Below are positions 1 to 7,303 of a DNA stretch of 22,299 nucleotides, one piece after another; within the stretch, counting starts at the first letter, position 1; each line of letters starts with the position of its first letter. Origin of the DNA: JAUXFS01 sp050329575 (lineage in GTDB: Bacteria; Pseudomonadota; Alphaproteobacteria; Rhodospirillales; Defluviicoccaceae). The notes under the pieces were generated by a model that worked only from the letters and a program-made list of their open reading frames with translations, was not told the DNA's origin and ran no database searches. Position numbers and translations under genes: made by a program. The DNA is taken from contig JBHJOP010000110.1 of assembly GCA_050329575.1 (NCBI GenBank), positions 1-22,299 on the forward strand, written 5' to 3'.

Positions 1-168
1 ATCGCGGTCGCCCGGCGCGACTACATCGAGGCGGTGCGCCTCTACAACACCGAGCTCCGCACCTTCCCCGGCCGCATCTGGGCCGCGATCCTGCACACCG
101 ACGCCGAGCCGATGGCGACCTTCTCGATTGCCGCCGAGGCCATGGAGGCGCCGCGGGTGCGGTTCTGA
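1..168 (+). CDS. lemA: LemA family protein, C-terminal fragment (cut by window edge)
   Basis: The window opens inside this gene and only the last 55 residues are present, in frame from base 1 to a TGA at 166-168. The visible part contains a YNTELRTFPG segment and ends in APRVRF. A Tyr-Asn/Phe-Pro helix segment followed by a short terminus close to 'P-K-V-x-F' is characteristic of LemA proteins, which have one N-terminal membrane anchor and a helical domain. The cellular role of LemA is poorly defined. The assignment rests on this short tail and on the neighbours: two TPM-domain genes follow directly, the order commonly seen for lemA clusters. The next gene starts 11 bp downstream, so they are probably co-transcribed. 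Confidence 0.8.
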   Translation: MAVARRDYIEAVRLYNTELRTFPGRIWAAILHTDAEPMATFSIAAEAMEAPRVRF

Positions 169-179
169 GGCGACCGACG

Positions 180-905
180 ATGCCCGGCCGCGGTGCGGCG
201 CTGGCGGCGGCGGCGATGCTGGCCGCCGCGGTCGCTTGGGCGGCGCTGACGTTTCCGGCGCTGACGGGCCGGGTGGTGGACGAGGCGGGGCTGCTGACGG
301 CGGCGGAAAGGCAGAGCCTGACCGAGATGCTGGCGGCGCACGAGCGGGCGACCACCAACCAGGTGGTGGTGGTGACGCTGAACTCGCTGCAGGGGACGTC
401 GATCGAGGACTACGGCTTTCAGCTCGGCCGGCACTGGGGGATCGGCCAGAAAGGCAAGGACAACGGCGCGCTGCTGATCGTCGCGCCGAACGAGCGCCAG
501 GTGCGGATCGAGGTCGGCTACGGCCTGGAGGGCGAGCTCACCGACGCCACCAGCAAGCTGATCATCGAGACCATCATCGTCCCCGCCTTCAAGGCCGGCC
601 GCTTCGGCCCCGGCATCGTCGCCGGCACCGGCGCCATCCTCAAGGTTCTCGGCGGCGAGGAACTGGCGGTTCCGGCTAAACGCCGCGAAGCCGAACGCGA
701 AACCGGCGGCCTGCCGTTGTTGCCGATGCTGTTCATCGGCCTGTTCTGGTTGCTGGCGATGCGCGGCCGGTCCGGTCGCCGCGGCGGCGTCTACCCGATC
801 TTCTTTCCCGGCGGCGGCGGAGGCCGGGGCGGCGGGTTCGGCGGTGGTGGTTTCAGCGGCGGCGGCGGCGGCTTCGGCGGCGGCGGTGCCTCGGGGAGTT
901 GGTAG
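180..905 (+). CDS. TPM-domain (YgcG-type) exported membrane protein
   Basis: This 241-residue protein has an N-terminal hydrophobic segment (about residues 7-23) that can act as signal peptide. A TPM domain follows at about 30-155, including VVDEAGLLT, the QVVVVTLNSL strand, EDYGFQLGRHWGIGQKGKDNGALLIVAP and RIEVGYGLEG, all standard family landmarks. A second membrane helix lies near 180-195. The tail is almost entirely glycine with Phe/Ser and ends in GASGSW, typical of YgcG-like proteins. TPM domains were once called phosphatases; their real role is unsettled, with proposals around membrane-protein quality control and photosystem repair in plants. The ATG at 180 is preceded by GAGG about 9 bases upstream. 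It sits 11 bp after lemA and 2 bp before the next TPM gene, so a lemA-TPM-TPM operon is likely. Confidence 0.88.
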   Translation: MPGRGAALAAAAMLAAAVAWAALTFPALTGRVVDEAGLLTAAERQSLTEMLAAHERATTNQVVVVTLNSLQGTSIEDYGFQLGRHWGIGQKGKDNGALLIVAPNERQVRIEVGYGLEGELTDATSKLIIETIIVPAFKAGRFGPGIVAGTGAILKVLGGEELAVPAKRREAERETGGLPLLPMLFIGLFWLLAMRGRSGRRGGVYPIFFPGGGGGRGGGFGGGGFSGGGGGFGGGGASGSW

Positions 906-907
906 CG

Positions 908-1525
908 ATGGCCTTCCTGACCGATGCGGACCGGCAGCGAATCGAGCAGGCGGTCGAGGACGCGGAAACGAAGACCAGTGGCGAGTTCGTCACCGTCGTC
1001 GCCGAAGACAGCGACGACTACCTGTACATTCCGACCCTGGCCGCGGCCTGCCTGGTGTTCGTCCTGTCGGGTGTGGCGCTGTTGGTGCCGGTCGAGTTCG
1101 GCCTGCTCGCGTTCTATGCCGGGCAGGTCGTCGGATTCATCGCCCTCGCGCTCGCCTTTCGCTGGCCGCCGGTGAAGATGCGGCTCGTGCCGAAGGCGGT
1201 ACAACGCCGCCGCGCCCGCCGCCTCGCCCATCAGGTGTTCCTCGACCTCGGGCTGTCGTCGACCAAAGAGCGGACGGGGGTTCTGCTGTTCGTCTCGGCG
1301 GCCGAGCACTACGTCGAGATCATCGCCGACCGCGGCATCCAGCAACACGTCGACAACGCCGTCTGGGAGCGGATCGTCGCCGATTTCGTCGGCCGCGTCC
1401 GCGAAGGCAGGATCGCCGACGGCTTCGTCCAGGCGATCGAGGCGTCCGCTGCGGTGATGGCCGAACACCACCCGTGGCATCCGGGCGTCGTCAACGAGCT
1501 TCCCAACCGGCTGATCGAGATCTGA
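908..1525 (+). CDS. TPM-domain membrane protein, second copy
   Basis: This 205-residue protein is a divergent TPM-domain protein of the type that follows lemA and a YgcG-like gene in many proteobacteria. It begins MAFLTDADRQRIEQAV and has the SGEFVTVVAEDSDDY strand near residue 24. Two hydrophobic helices follow (about 40-60 and 64-86). The soluble half contains RTGVLLFVSAAEHYVEIIADRGI, a conserved TPM core strand pair. There is no signal peptide and no glycine tail, unlike the previous gene. I chose the ATG at 908 because GGGGAG at 893-898 lies 9 bases upstream; an in-frame TTG at 899 is too close to that site. A CCGCGG/CCGCGG inverted repeat with a 4-base loop at 1529-1544, just after the stop, could end the operon. 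Confidence 0.85.
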   Translation: MAFLTDADRQRIEQAVEDAETKTSGEFVTVVAEDSDDYLYIPTLAAACLVFVLSGVALLVPVEFGLLAFYAGQVVGFIALALAFRWPPVKMRLVPKAVQRRRARRLAHQVFLDLGLSSTKERTGVLLFVSAAEHYVEIIADRGIQQHVDNAVWERIVADFVGRVREGRIADGFVQAIEASAAVMAEHHPWHPGVVNELPNRLIEI

Positions 1526-1528
1526 GTC

Positions 1529-1544
1529 CCGCGGCCGACCGCGG
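1529..1544 (+). terminator. Possible hairpin terminator of the lemA-TPM operon
   Basis: CCGCGG at 1529-1534 and again at 1539-1544 can pair across the 4-base loop CCGA, 3 bases after the stop of the second TPM gene. No T-tract follows and such GC repeats are common in this DNA, so it is only a candidate. Confidence 0.3.
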
Positions 1545-1561
1545 CGGGCGGGCTCGGACGG

Positions 1562-1657
1562 TCAGACGCCGAGGATCGCGGCGACCAGCCAGGCGACCCC
1601 CACGGCGGCGACGAGGAGGAACCCCCAGCGGGCGCGCACGAACCGACGGATCATCAT
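1562..1657 (-). CDS. Putative 31-residue single-pass membrane microprotein
   Basis: This short frame reads leftward from ATG-ATG at 1657-1652 to TGA at 1564-1562. The product starts MMIRRFVRARWG and continues as an unbroken hydrophobic helix of about 19 residues ending AAILGV, with four arginines before it. This is a positive-inside single membrane span. A strong ribosome site, AGGAGGGG (plus-strand 1664-1671), lies 6 bases upstream of the first ATG, better than that of most large genes here. It has the layout of bacterial microproteins that sit beside larger membrane complexes, but I do not recognise a family and no partner is indicated. It lies alone between the TPM operon (convergent) and the GH31 gene (divergent). 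Expression is inferred from the ribosome site only. Confidence 0.6.
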   Translation of the reverse strand: MMIRRFVRARWGFLLVAAVGVAWLVAAILGV

Positions 1658-1783
1658 CGTCCACCCCTCCTCGGACGCCACAGGGACGTGGGTCCGGCTG
1701 CGACGACTCCAGCTTCCTCACCAGCCTACTCAAACGGGGGCCGTTTCTCAACCACCGGCGAAGAATGGTCGCATCCAAAACGC

Positions 1784-1797
1784 CGTTCGGTCGAACG
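1784..1797. promoter_or_regulatory. Inverted repeat, possible operator upstream of the GH31 gene
   Basis: CGTTCG (1784-1789) and CGAACG (1792-1797) form a perfect 6-bp inverted repeat around the 2-base centre GT. It lies about 110 bases before the TATAAT hexamer and 170 before the GH31 start. The size and symmetry suit a dimeric repressor of the LacI or TetR kind, as often controls sugar-use genes, but no regulator gene is nearby. Confidence 0.25.
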
Positions 1798-1907
1798 CGA
1801 CGTCCTCGGTGCGGGACATCGCGGCGACGCGACGCTGGAGGCCGTCCTGCGACCGCCGAGACCGCCCTGAATCGAGAAACCGGTGGTCGCTGGCCCCCAT
1901 GGAGGCC

Positions 1908-1913
1908 TATAAT
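1908..1913 (+). promoter_or_regulatory. Consensus -10 element (TATAAT) before the GH31 gene
   Basis: A perfect TATAAT lies 54 bases before the GH31 start codon, inside an AT-richer patch that is rare in this DNA. The -35 region is weak: TGGTCG at 1884-1889, 18 bases upstream, matches poorly. Such a promoter would be expected to need an activator. Confidence 0.45.
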
Positions 1914-1967
1914 ACCTCAAACAGGCCATATTGTGGCACGTCAAGCCGCACTGGATTGGGGGTCGTC

Positions 1968-4900
1968 ATGCGGACAATCTCGAGCCGGCTGTTGTCGGCG
2001 GCCATCGTCATGCTGTTGCTGCCGGGCCTGGCGTCGGCGGCGGTGGAGCGGCGCAAGTTCACCGCGCCCGGCGGCTATCTCGTCGTCGAGGTGCTGGACG
2101 ACGACCTGATCCGTTTCGAGGCCTCGGCGGTCGGCGCCGGGCCTTCGACCGGCCAGCCTCTCTACACCTCGCCGATGGTGTTCAAGACCGACTACGCGGG
2201 GCCGTCGACGTTCGTCGACGCCGGCGGCGTGCTGGAAACCGCGGACATCCGCATCGAGGTCAACGCCGGCAATCTGTGCGCGACCGTCAAGGACAAGACC
2301 CGGGGCGCCGTCGTGTTGACGACCTTCTGCCCGGTCGGCCTCGCCCAGGTGCAGACCCCGAAGGGGCTCAACATCGACCCCGCCGGCACCCGGCACGTCT
2401 ACGGCCTCGGCCAACAGTTCAAGCATCTCGGGTCCGCCGACGGCGACTGGCTCGCGCACGGCGTCCGCGAGGGCCTCAACAACCTCGGCAACGGCTTCCA
2501 GGGGTTCCAGAACGCCGCCGTCGGCAACGTCCAGATCCCGGTCTACTACGCCGTCGGCGACGGCGGGCTCAACTACGCGGTGATGCTCGACAACGTCTAC
2601 TGGCAGAAGTGGGATTTCGAGAAGTTCTGGTGGGAAGTCAGGATGTTCGGCGACCAGGTCCGCTGGTACGTGATGACCGGCCCCGATTTGCCCGACCTGC
2701 GCGCCGACTTCATGGAACTGACCGGCCGGCCGCCGGTGCCGCCGCGAAAGAGCTTCGGGCTGTGGGTGTCCGAGTTCGGCTACGACAACTGGGGCCAGAT
2801 CGACGCTCTGCTCGCCGGCCTGCGCGCCGCCGACTTCCCGGTCGACGGCTTCGTCCTCGATCTCAACTGGTTCGGCGGCATCGTGCTCGGCGATGCGTCG
2901 CAGAGCAACATGGGCCGGCTCGACTGGGACGAGGACCAGGCGCTCCGCAACCTCGCCACCAACCCGTACTCGTTCCCGGACCCCGCCACCCGCGTCGCCG
3001 CCTACGCCGCCGACCACGTCGGCATCACCACCATCGAGGAGTCGTACCTCGCGACCCCGGTCATGACGTTCCACCAGATGCCGGTCGATCTCGGCGCCTA
3101 CCGGCGGACCGCCGGGGCCTGCGACGCCGGCAACCAGACGGTCGCCGTCGACGACGTCAGCGGCTTCTGGGGGGTGGGGCGGATGGTCGACTGGACCGAC
3201 CCGCAGGCCGGCAAGTGGATCCACGACAACCGGCGCCATCCCAACATGACCGCGATCGGCGTCACCGCGCACTGGACCGATCTCGGCGAGCCGGAGAACT
3301 TCGACCCGGCGGCCTGCTACGAGGGCGTCGAGACCACCGCCACCGGCCGCAAGAACACCCACGCCGACATCCACAACCTCTACAACCTCCTGTGGAACCG
3401 GTCGATCTGGGAGGGCTACTTCGACAAGCGCACGCCGCAGGGCGGTCCGCGCCCGTTCGTGCTGTCGCGCTCCGGCGCCGCCGGATTGCAGCGCTACGGC
3501 GTCGCGATGTGGTCGGGCGACATCGCCAGCCACCTCGAATCGCTCGCCACCCATTCCAACGCCCAGATGCACATGTCGTTGTCGGGCATCGACTACTACG
3601 GCGCCGACATCGGCGGCTTCCGCCGCGAGGTGATGCCCCACAACAACAAGAACGGCGACTACCGCGGCTTCCAGGACGAGCTCTACACCCAGTGGTTCGC
3701 CAACGGCGCCTGGTTCGACGTGCCGGTCCGCCCGCACGTCGACAACGAGTTCAACCAGGCCCAGCCGCCGTACGACACCGCGCCCCACCTGGTCGGCAAG
3801 GTGCCCAGCAACCTCGCCAACCTGCGCCAGCGCTATGAGCTGATCCCCTACTACTACAGCCTCGCCCATCTCGCGCATGCGACCGGCGCGCCCTTGATGC
3901 CGCCGCCGGTGTTCCATTACCAGGACGACCCCAACCTGCGCGGGGTCGGCAATCAGAAGATGATCGGCCGCGACCTGATGGTGGCGATCGTCGCCGGCCA
4001 CGGCGAGTACCAGCGCGACGTCTATCTGCCCGCCGGCCGCTGGACCAACTATCACAGCAACGAGTGGGTCTCGGGCGGCACCAGCCTCGGCAAGGTGCCG
4101 GTCTACCGGGGCGGCATCCTCAGGTTGCCGGCGTTCGTGCGTGCCGGCGCGATCCTGCCGAAGATGACGGTCGACGCCGGGACCAAGGACGCCTTCGGCG
4201 CCCGCAAGGCGGGCGCGCCGCGCGACGAACTGATCGTCCGCGTCTACGCCGATCCGACGGCGAGCGCGTTCACCCTCTTCGAGGACGACGGCACGACGCT
4301 CGGCTACACCGCCGACGGCCGGCCGACCTACCACCACCGCACGACCCGGATCGGCCAGCAACGGACGGCGGCCGACCGGGTGACGGTGACCATCGCCGGC
4401 GCCGTCGACGCCGGCGGCAGCGGCGCCTACGCGGGCGCGCCGAGCCAGCGCCAGAACGTGGTCGAGCTGGTGGTCGACGATGCCGAGGCGACCACCGTCA
4501 GCCTCGACAACGTGGCGCTGGTTCCGCACGCCACCCGTGCCGACTTCGAGGCCGCATCGAGCGGCTGGGTCAATGCCGGCCGCAACCTGATCCTCGCCAA
4601 GTCCGCGGCGCGGCCGGTGGCGGATGCCAAGACGTTCGTGTTCACGCTGCGGCCGGCCGCCGCGACGACGTCGGTGAACTTCGTCTGCGACCGCGGGTTC
4701 ACCCGGCCGGGGCAGAGCGTCTACGTGGTCGGCAGCACCCCGGAACTCGGGAGCTGGGACACCGCGAAGGCGCTCAGGCTCGATCCCAGCATCTACTGGG
4801 AATACATCTACAGCCCGCCGCCCGGCGGCCCCGCGCCGGGACCGGGCGCGCCGGTGTGGACCGGCGTCGTCTCCGGGCTGCCGCCCGCCCCCACCTTCGA

Positions 4901-5024
4901 ATGGAAGTGCATCCGCCGCAACGAGGACGGCACCGGGGCGGTGGACTGGCAGCCGGGCGCCAACAACGCGTTCGCGGCGACGGTGGCGTCGGGCTACGCC
5001 GGGCAGGCCTACGGCACCTTCTGA
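1968..5024 (+). CDS. Secreted GH31 alpha-glycosidase/transglycosylase with C-terminal CBM20
   Basis: This 1018-residue enzyme is predicted to act on alpha-linked glucans outside the cytoplasm. Residues 1-24 form a signal peptide (cleavage near ASA|AV). The GH31 N-terminal beta domain is followed by the barrel: KSFGLWVSEFGYDNW, then DGFVLDLNWFGG (from about 293). The nucleophile motif is WTDLGEPE with Asp438, in place of the usual WxDMNE. The acid/base motif is RSGAAGLQRYGVAMWSGD with Asp518. A beta-sandwich region follows. Residues from about 900 are a CBM20 starch-binding domain (VYVVGSTPELGSWD, then FEWKCIRRNEDGTG and WQPGANN). I chose the ATG at 1968 because GGGGGT lies just upstream and the signal peptide starts there; the frame is open further up but not protein-like. 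The exact activity (alpha-glucosidase, alpha-xylosidase or glucosyltransferase) cannot be read from the motifs. The HDAC-family gene follows after 78 bp. Confidence 0.88.
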   Translation: MRTISSRLLSAAIVMLLLPGLASAAVERRKFTAPGGYLVVEVLDDDLIRFEASAVGAGPSTGQPLYTSPMVFKTDYAGPSTFVDAGGVLETADIRIEVNAGNLCATVKDKTRGAVVLTTFCPVGLAQVQTPKGLNIDPAGTRHVYGLGQQFKHLGSADGDWLAHGVREGLNNLGNGFQGFQNAAVGNVQIPVYYAVGDGGLNYAVMLDNVYWQKWDFEKFWWEVRMFGDQVRWYVMTGPDLPDLRADFMELTGRPPVPPRKSFGLWVSEFGYDNWGQIDALLAGLRAADFPVDGFVLDLNWFGGIVLGDASQSNMGRLDWDEDQALRNLATNPYSFPDPATRVAAYAADHVGITTIEESYLATPVMTFHQMPVDLGAYRRTAGACDAGNQTVAVDDVSGFWGVGRMVDWTDPQAGKWIHDNRRHPNMTAIGVTAHWTDLGEPENFDPAACYEGVETTATGRKNTHADIHNLYNLLWNRSIWEGYFDKRTPQGGPRPFVLSRSGAAGLQRYGVAMWSGDIASHLESLATHSNAQMHMSLSGIDYYGADIGGFRREVMPHNNKNGDYRGFQDELYTQWFANGAWFDVPVRPHVDNEFNQAQPPYDTAPHLVGKVPSNLANLRQRYELIPYYYSLAHLAHATGAPLMPPPVFHYQDDPNLRGVGNQKMIGRDLMVAIVAGHGEYQRDVYLPAGRWTNYHSNEWVSGGTSLGKVPVYRGGILRLPAFVRAGAILPKMTVDAGTKDAFGARKAGAPRDELIVRVYADPTASAFTLFEDDGTTLGYTADGRPTYHHRTTRIGQQRTAADRVTVTIAGAVDAGGSGAYAGAPSQRQNVVELVVDDAEATTVSLDNVALVPHATRADFEAASSGWVNAGRNLILAKSAARPVADAKTFVFTLRPAAATTSVNFVCDRGFTRPGQSVYVVGSTPELGSWDTAKALRLDPSIYWEYIYSPPPGGPAPGPGAPVWTGVVSGLPPAPTFEWKCIRRNEDGTGAVDWQPGANNAFAATVASGYAGQAYGTF

Positions 5025-5102
5025 GCGGACCCGGCCGTTGACGTCCGCCGACGCCACCGCCACGTCGGGGGCGGGGGAGGGGCCTCCGCGGAGCGACCGG
5101 GC

Positions 5103-6239
5103 ATGCGCCAGCCACGGCCGGTGTTGATCGGCAGCGAGATCTTCCGGACCTCCCGGCACCCACCGGGGCATCCGCTGGCGATCCCGCGGGTGTCGCTCGC
5201 CGTCGACCTCTGCCGCGTGCTCGGCTGGCTCGACGACGGTGCCTACCTCGATAGCCCGATGGCGACGGCGGACGAGCTCGCCCGTTTCCATACCGCCGAC
5301 TACGTCGCCGCCGTGCAGCGTTGCGAGCGGACGCAGACGGCGGGCGAGGAGGACCGCCGCCGCCACAATCTCGGCGTCAACGGCAACCCGGTCTACGGCG
5401 AGCTGTTCCGGCGGCCGGCCACCGCCTGCGGCGCTTCGCTGCTGGCGGCGCGGCTGCTCGCCGAGCCCGGGATCGTCCACAATCCGGCCGGCGGCACCCA
5501 CCACGGCCAGGCCGACCGGGCGAGCGGCTTCTGCGTGTTCAACGATCCGGTGCTCGCCATCCTCGAACTGCTCGACGGCGGCCTCCGGCGGGTGTTCTAC
5601 CTCGACGTCGACGCCCACTTCGGCGACGGCGTGCAGATGGCGTTCGCCGACGACCCCCGCGTCTTCACGCTGTCGATCCACGAGGCCGGGCGCTGGCCGA
5701 TGCTGTCGCGCGACGGCGTCGATGCCGGTCCCGGCGGCGTCGGCGACCGTGCCGGCGGTGTCGCCCGCAACCTGCCGGTGCCGCGCGATTTCAACGACAC
5801 CGAGATGGACGTCCTGGTGGAGACGGCGGTGCTGCCGCTGATCGGCGAGTTCGCGCCCGAGGCGCTGGTCGTCCTGTGCGGCGCCGACGCGCTGGCCGAC
5901 GATCCGATGACCCGGCTGGCGCTCTCCAATCGCGCGCTGTGGCGGGTGGTCGACGCGATTCGCGGCCTCGCGCCCCGGCTCCTGGTGCTGGGCGGCGGCG
6001 GCTACAATCCGTGGGCGGTGGCGCGATGCTGGGCCGGGGTGTGGGCGACGCTCGCCGGCCGTCCGGTTCCCGATCGCCTGCCGCCGGCCGCCGAGGCGGT
6101 GCTGCGCGACGTTCGCTGGCACCACCGTCTCGGCCGAACGCCGCCCGAGCGCTGGTTCACCACCCTCGCCGATCCGCCGCGACCGGGGCCGGTGCGCGAC
6201 GAGGTGCGCGCGGTCGCCGCGGCGGCGCTCTGCCGTTGA
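5103..6239 (+). CDS. Histone deacetylase family protein (AcuC/acetylpolyamine amidohydrolase-like)
   Basis: This 378-residue protein is a zinc-dependent amidohydrolase of the arginase/deacetylase fold, about the usual length of bacterial family members. All key residues of the HDAC site can be seen. His133-His134 lie in GGTHHGQAD, followed by GFCVFND. Asp168, Asp170 and His172 lie in YLDVDAHFGDGV; Asp262 in LCGADALADDPM; and the transition-state Tyr301 in LGGGGYN followed by ARCW. It should therefore be active, deacetylating a small acetylated amine, acetyl-polyamine or acetyl-lysine protein. The substrate cannot be read from sequence. There is no signal peptide, so it is cytoplasmic. The ATG at 5103 has GGAG 9 bases upstream. 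It follows the secreted GH31 enzyme by 78 bp, and co-transcription is possible though no functional link is obvious. Confidence 0.88.
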   Translation: MRQPRPVLIGSEIFRTSRHPPGHPLAIPRVSLAVDLCRVLGWLDDGAYLDSPMATADELARFHTADYVAAVQRCERTQTAGEEDRRRHNLGVNGNPVYGELFRRPATACGASLLAARLLAEPGIVHNPAGGTHHGQADRASGFCVFNDPVLAILELLDGGLRRVFYLDVDAHFGDGVQMAFADDPRVFTLSIHEAGRWPMLSRDGVDAGPGGVGDRAGGVARNLPVPRDFNDTEMDVLVETAVLPLIGEFAPEALVVLCGADALADDPMTRLALSNRALWRVVDAIRGLAPRLLVLGGGGYNPWAVARCWAGVWATLAGRPVPDRLPPAAEAVLRDVRWHHRLGRTPPERWFTTLADPPRPGPVRDEVRAVAAAALCR

Positions 6240-6254
6240 CGACGGAGCCCCGCG

Positions 6255-6273
6255 GCGGGCGGCAAGAGCCCGC
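6255..6273 (+). terminator. Possible terminator after the HDAC-family gene
   Basis: GCGGGC (6255-6260) and GCCCGC (6268-6273) pair across a 7-base loop, 15 bases after the stop codon. No T-tract follows. Weak evidence. Confidence 0.25.
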
Positions 6274-6387
6274 GGCTGCGGAGGGGTGCCAGGGGGGAGA
6301 GCGGGGGCGAAGCGAACGCGGAGCGAGGACGACGGCGGCAGTGCCCGGCGGGGATCCGCGTGGCTCCCCGCGCGGCGGTCGACCGGC

Positions 6388-6412
6388 CGCGGCCTACTGG
6401 AAGTAGGCCGCG
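6388..6412 (-). terminator. Strong hairpin covering the 3' end of the 32-residue microprotein gene
   Basis: A perfect 10-bp stem, CGCGGCCTAC (6388-6397) with GTAGGCCGCG (6403-6412) around a 5-base loop, lies across the last codons and the TAG stop of the microprotein gene. It could end that transcript or protect its 3' end. It is short-looped and perfect, but no clear T-run follows on the minus strand, so rho-independent termination is uncertain. Confidence 0.45.
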
Positions 6413-6492
6413 AAGGTGCCGAAGCCGATGACGAAGGCGACCGCCAGGGCGACGTAGGGGACGACCGTCGCGATCGTGTGATCCCAGTTCAT
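6394..6492 (-). CDS. Putative 32-residue single-pass membrane microprotein
   Basis: This short leftward frame runs from ATG at 6492-6490 to TAG at 6396-6394. The product begins MNWDHTIATVVPYVAL, continues as an uninterrupted hydrophobic helix and ends FGTFAAYFQ. The polar start (Asn, Asp, His), single span and aromatic end resemble small accessory subunits of membrane complexes, but I do not recognise the family. A GAGAGG ribosome site lies 6 bases upstream of the ATG. Base composition at the three codon positions looks coding, with G or C at nearly all third positions. It stands alone between the convergent HDAC-family gene and the divergent copper cluster. The hairpin at 6388-6412 covers its stop codon. 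Confidence 0.62.
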   Translation of the reverse strand: MNWDHTIATVVPYVALAVAFVIGFGTFAAYFQ

Positions 6493-6781
6493 GGCCAACC
6501 TCTCGATGCTTCCCGTTGCCCGAAGTCGCGATGGATGGCCGACGAACAACCACCATCACGAGAAGTTCTAGAAACAGAACACGCAACGGAATATACATCG
6601 GCGGCGGCAAAACGTAATCGTATTTTTTGCAATACAGCAATGCAGCTCTTGCATGGCGGGTGCGGCGGCCACCGGCCACGGTGGCCGATCGCCGCCGAGG
6701 CCGTCCGCTCTCGGGGCCGCTTGCAGGCCGTGCCTGTGACGGCTAAACCGGTGACGGTAGCAGCGGAAGGGAACGTCTCCG
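6493..6781. other. Divergent intergenic region with an AT-rich patch and a hairpin
   Basis: This gap of nearly 290 bases separates the leftward microprotein and the rightward DUF2946 gene and probably holds both promoters. The stretch at about 6559-6640 is clearly AT-rich for this DNA. It includes TTCTAGAA, a TATATT (minus strand, near 6591-6596), a T6 run and the tandem 8-mers GCAATACA/GCAATGCA at 6629-6644. No -35/-10 pair is convincing. An 8-bp stem (CGGCCACC 6666-6673 with GGTGGCCG 6680-6687) lies in the probable DUF2946 leader. No riboswitch was recognised. Confidence 0.5.
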
Positions 6782-7198
6782 ATGCCGGGCAGACCGCGAT
6801 CACCGCGACCGTCGGCCGCCGGGCCGCGCCTCCGCGGTGGTCGGCTCGCGCTCTGGCTCGCCGTCCTTGCCCTGACCCTGCAGGGGGTGGTCCCGCTGGC
6901 ACACGGCGGTCCCGGACCGCGCCCGGCGGACGGAACCCGACCAAACCCGTTCCTGTGCCTCGCTGTTCCGGCGAAGGCCCAACCCGCGGACGAGAACCGG
7001 GGGCGCGGCGCGGGCGACCTGCCCTGGTGCCCGGTGTGCCAGTCCGGAGCCTTCGGCGCATCGCTGCCGCCGCCGGCGGTCGCGGCCCTGTCGCCGCCGA
7101 CCGACGGGTCGACGGAACGCCCGCCAGTCGACGACGGCGGCGCCGACGGCTCGTTCCCTCTTCCGCGACGGGCGCGGGCGCCGCCGCTCGCCGGCTGA
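6782..7198 (+). CDS. DUF2946-like protein with CPVC motif, probable copper-related
   Basis: This 138-residue protein has an Arg/Pro-rich start, one hydrophobic segment (about residues 21-41, signal peptide or anchor), and a Cys pair in DLPWCPVCQSGAFG (Cys83, Cys86). The tail is Pro/Ser-rich and low in complexity. The layout of a signal segment, a central hydrophilic stretch and a C-x-x-C followed by small residues and prolines resembles DUF2946 proteins, which recur beside copper transport and PCu(A)C genes. The sequence is short and variable, so the family call is moderate. The ribosome site GGAAGGGAA lies about 10 bases before the ATG at 6782. The next gene, a copper chaperone, begins 105 bp downstream. 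A role in copper binding or sensing is inferred from context. Confidence 0.62.
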   Translation: MPGRPRSPRPSAAGPRLRGGRLALWLAVLALTLQGVVPLAHGGPGPRPADGTRPNPFLCLAVPAKAQPADENRGRGAGDLPWCPVCQSGAFGASLPPPAVAALSPPTDGSTERPPVDDGGADGSFPLPRRARAPPLAG

Positions 7199-7303
7199 AC
7201 GACCACCGAATTCGAGGGTCGGCCACGGCCTGCGGGTCGGCGCGACGATGCGCCGCCGCCGACGGCCGGCCCGTTCACCGCGATCGCAAGGAGGAACTCA
7301 CCG

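Larger units (their letters stand above)
1658..1967. other. Intergenic region upstream of the GH31 gene
   Basis: About 310 bases separate the microprotein start (leftward) and the GH31 start (rightward). It holds the microprotein ribosome site at 1664-1671, a CGTTCG-GT-CGAACG inverted repeat at 1784-1797 and a TATAAT hexamer at 1908-1913. A frame open from 1809 runs into the GH31 gene, but its Arg/Trp-rich translation before residue 54 is not protein-like and the signal peptide begins only at 1968. I see no further gene. Confidence 0.6.

Noticed and set aside
1809..1967. Upstream extension of the GH31 gene
   Set aside because: The extra 53 residues are Arg/Trp-rich and non-homologous in style, the TATAAT element lies inside, and the signal peptide and ribosome site support 1968.
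1941..6125. A 1394-residue open frame on the minus strand, opposite the GH31 and HDAC-family genes
   Set aside because: It is a shadow frame caused by high GC. The translation is Arg/Val/Asp/His-rich without domains, while both plus-strand genes have complete family motifs.
6661..6781. Possible riboswitch before the DUF2946 gene
   Set aside because: There is an 8-bp stem and some short repeats, but no B12 box, TPP or other known riboswitch core could be found.
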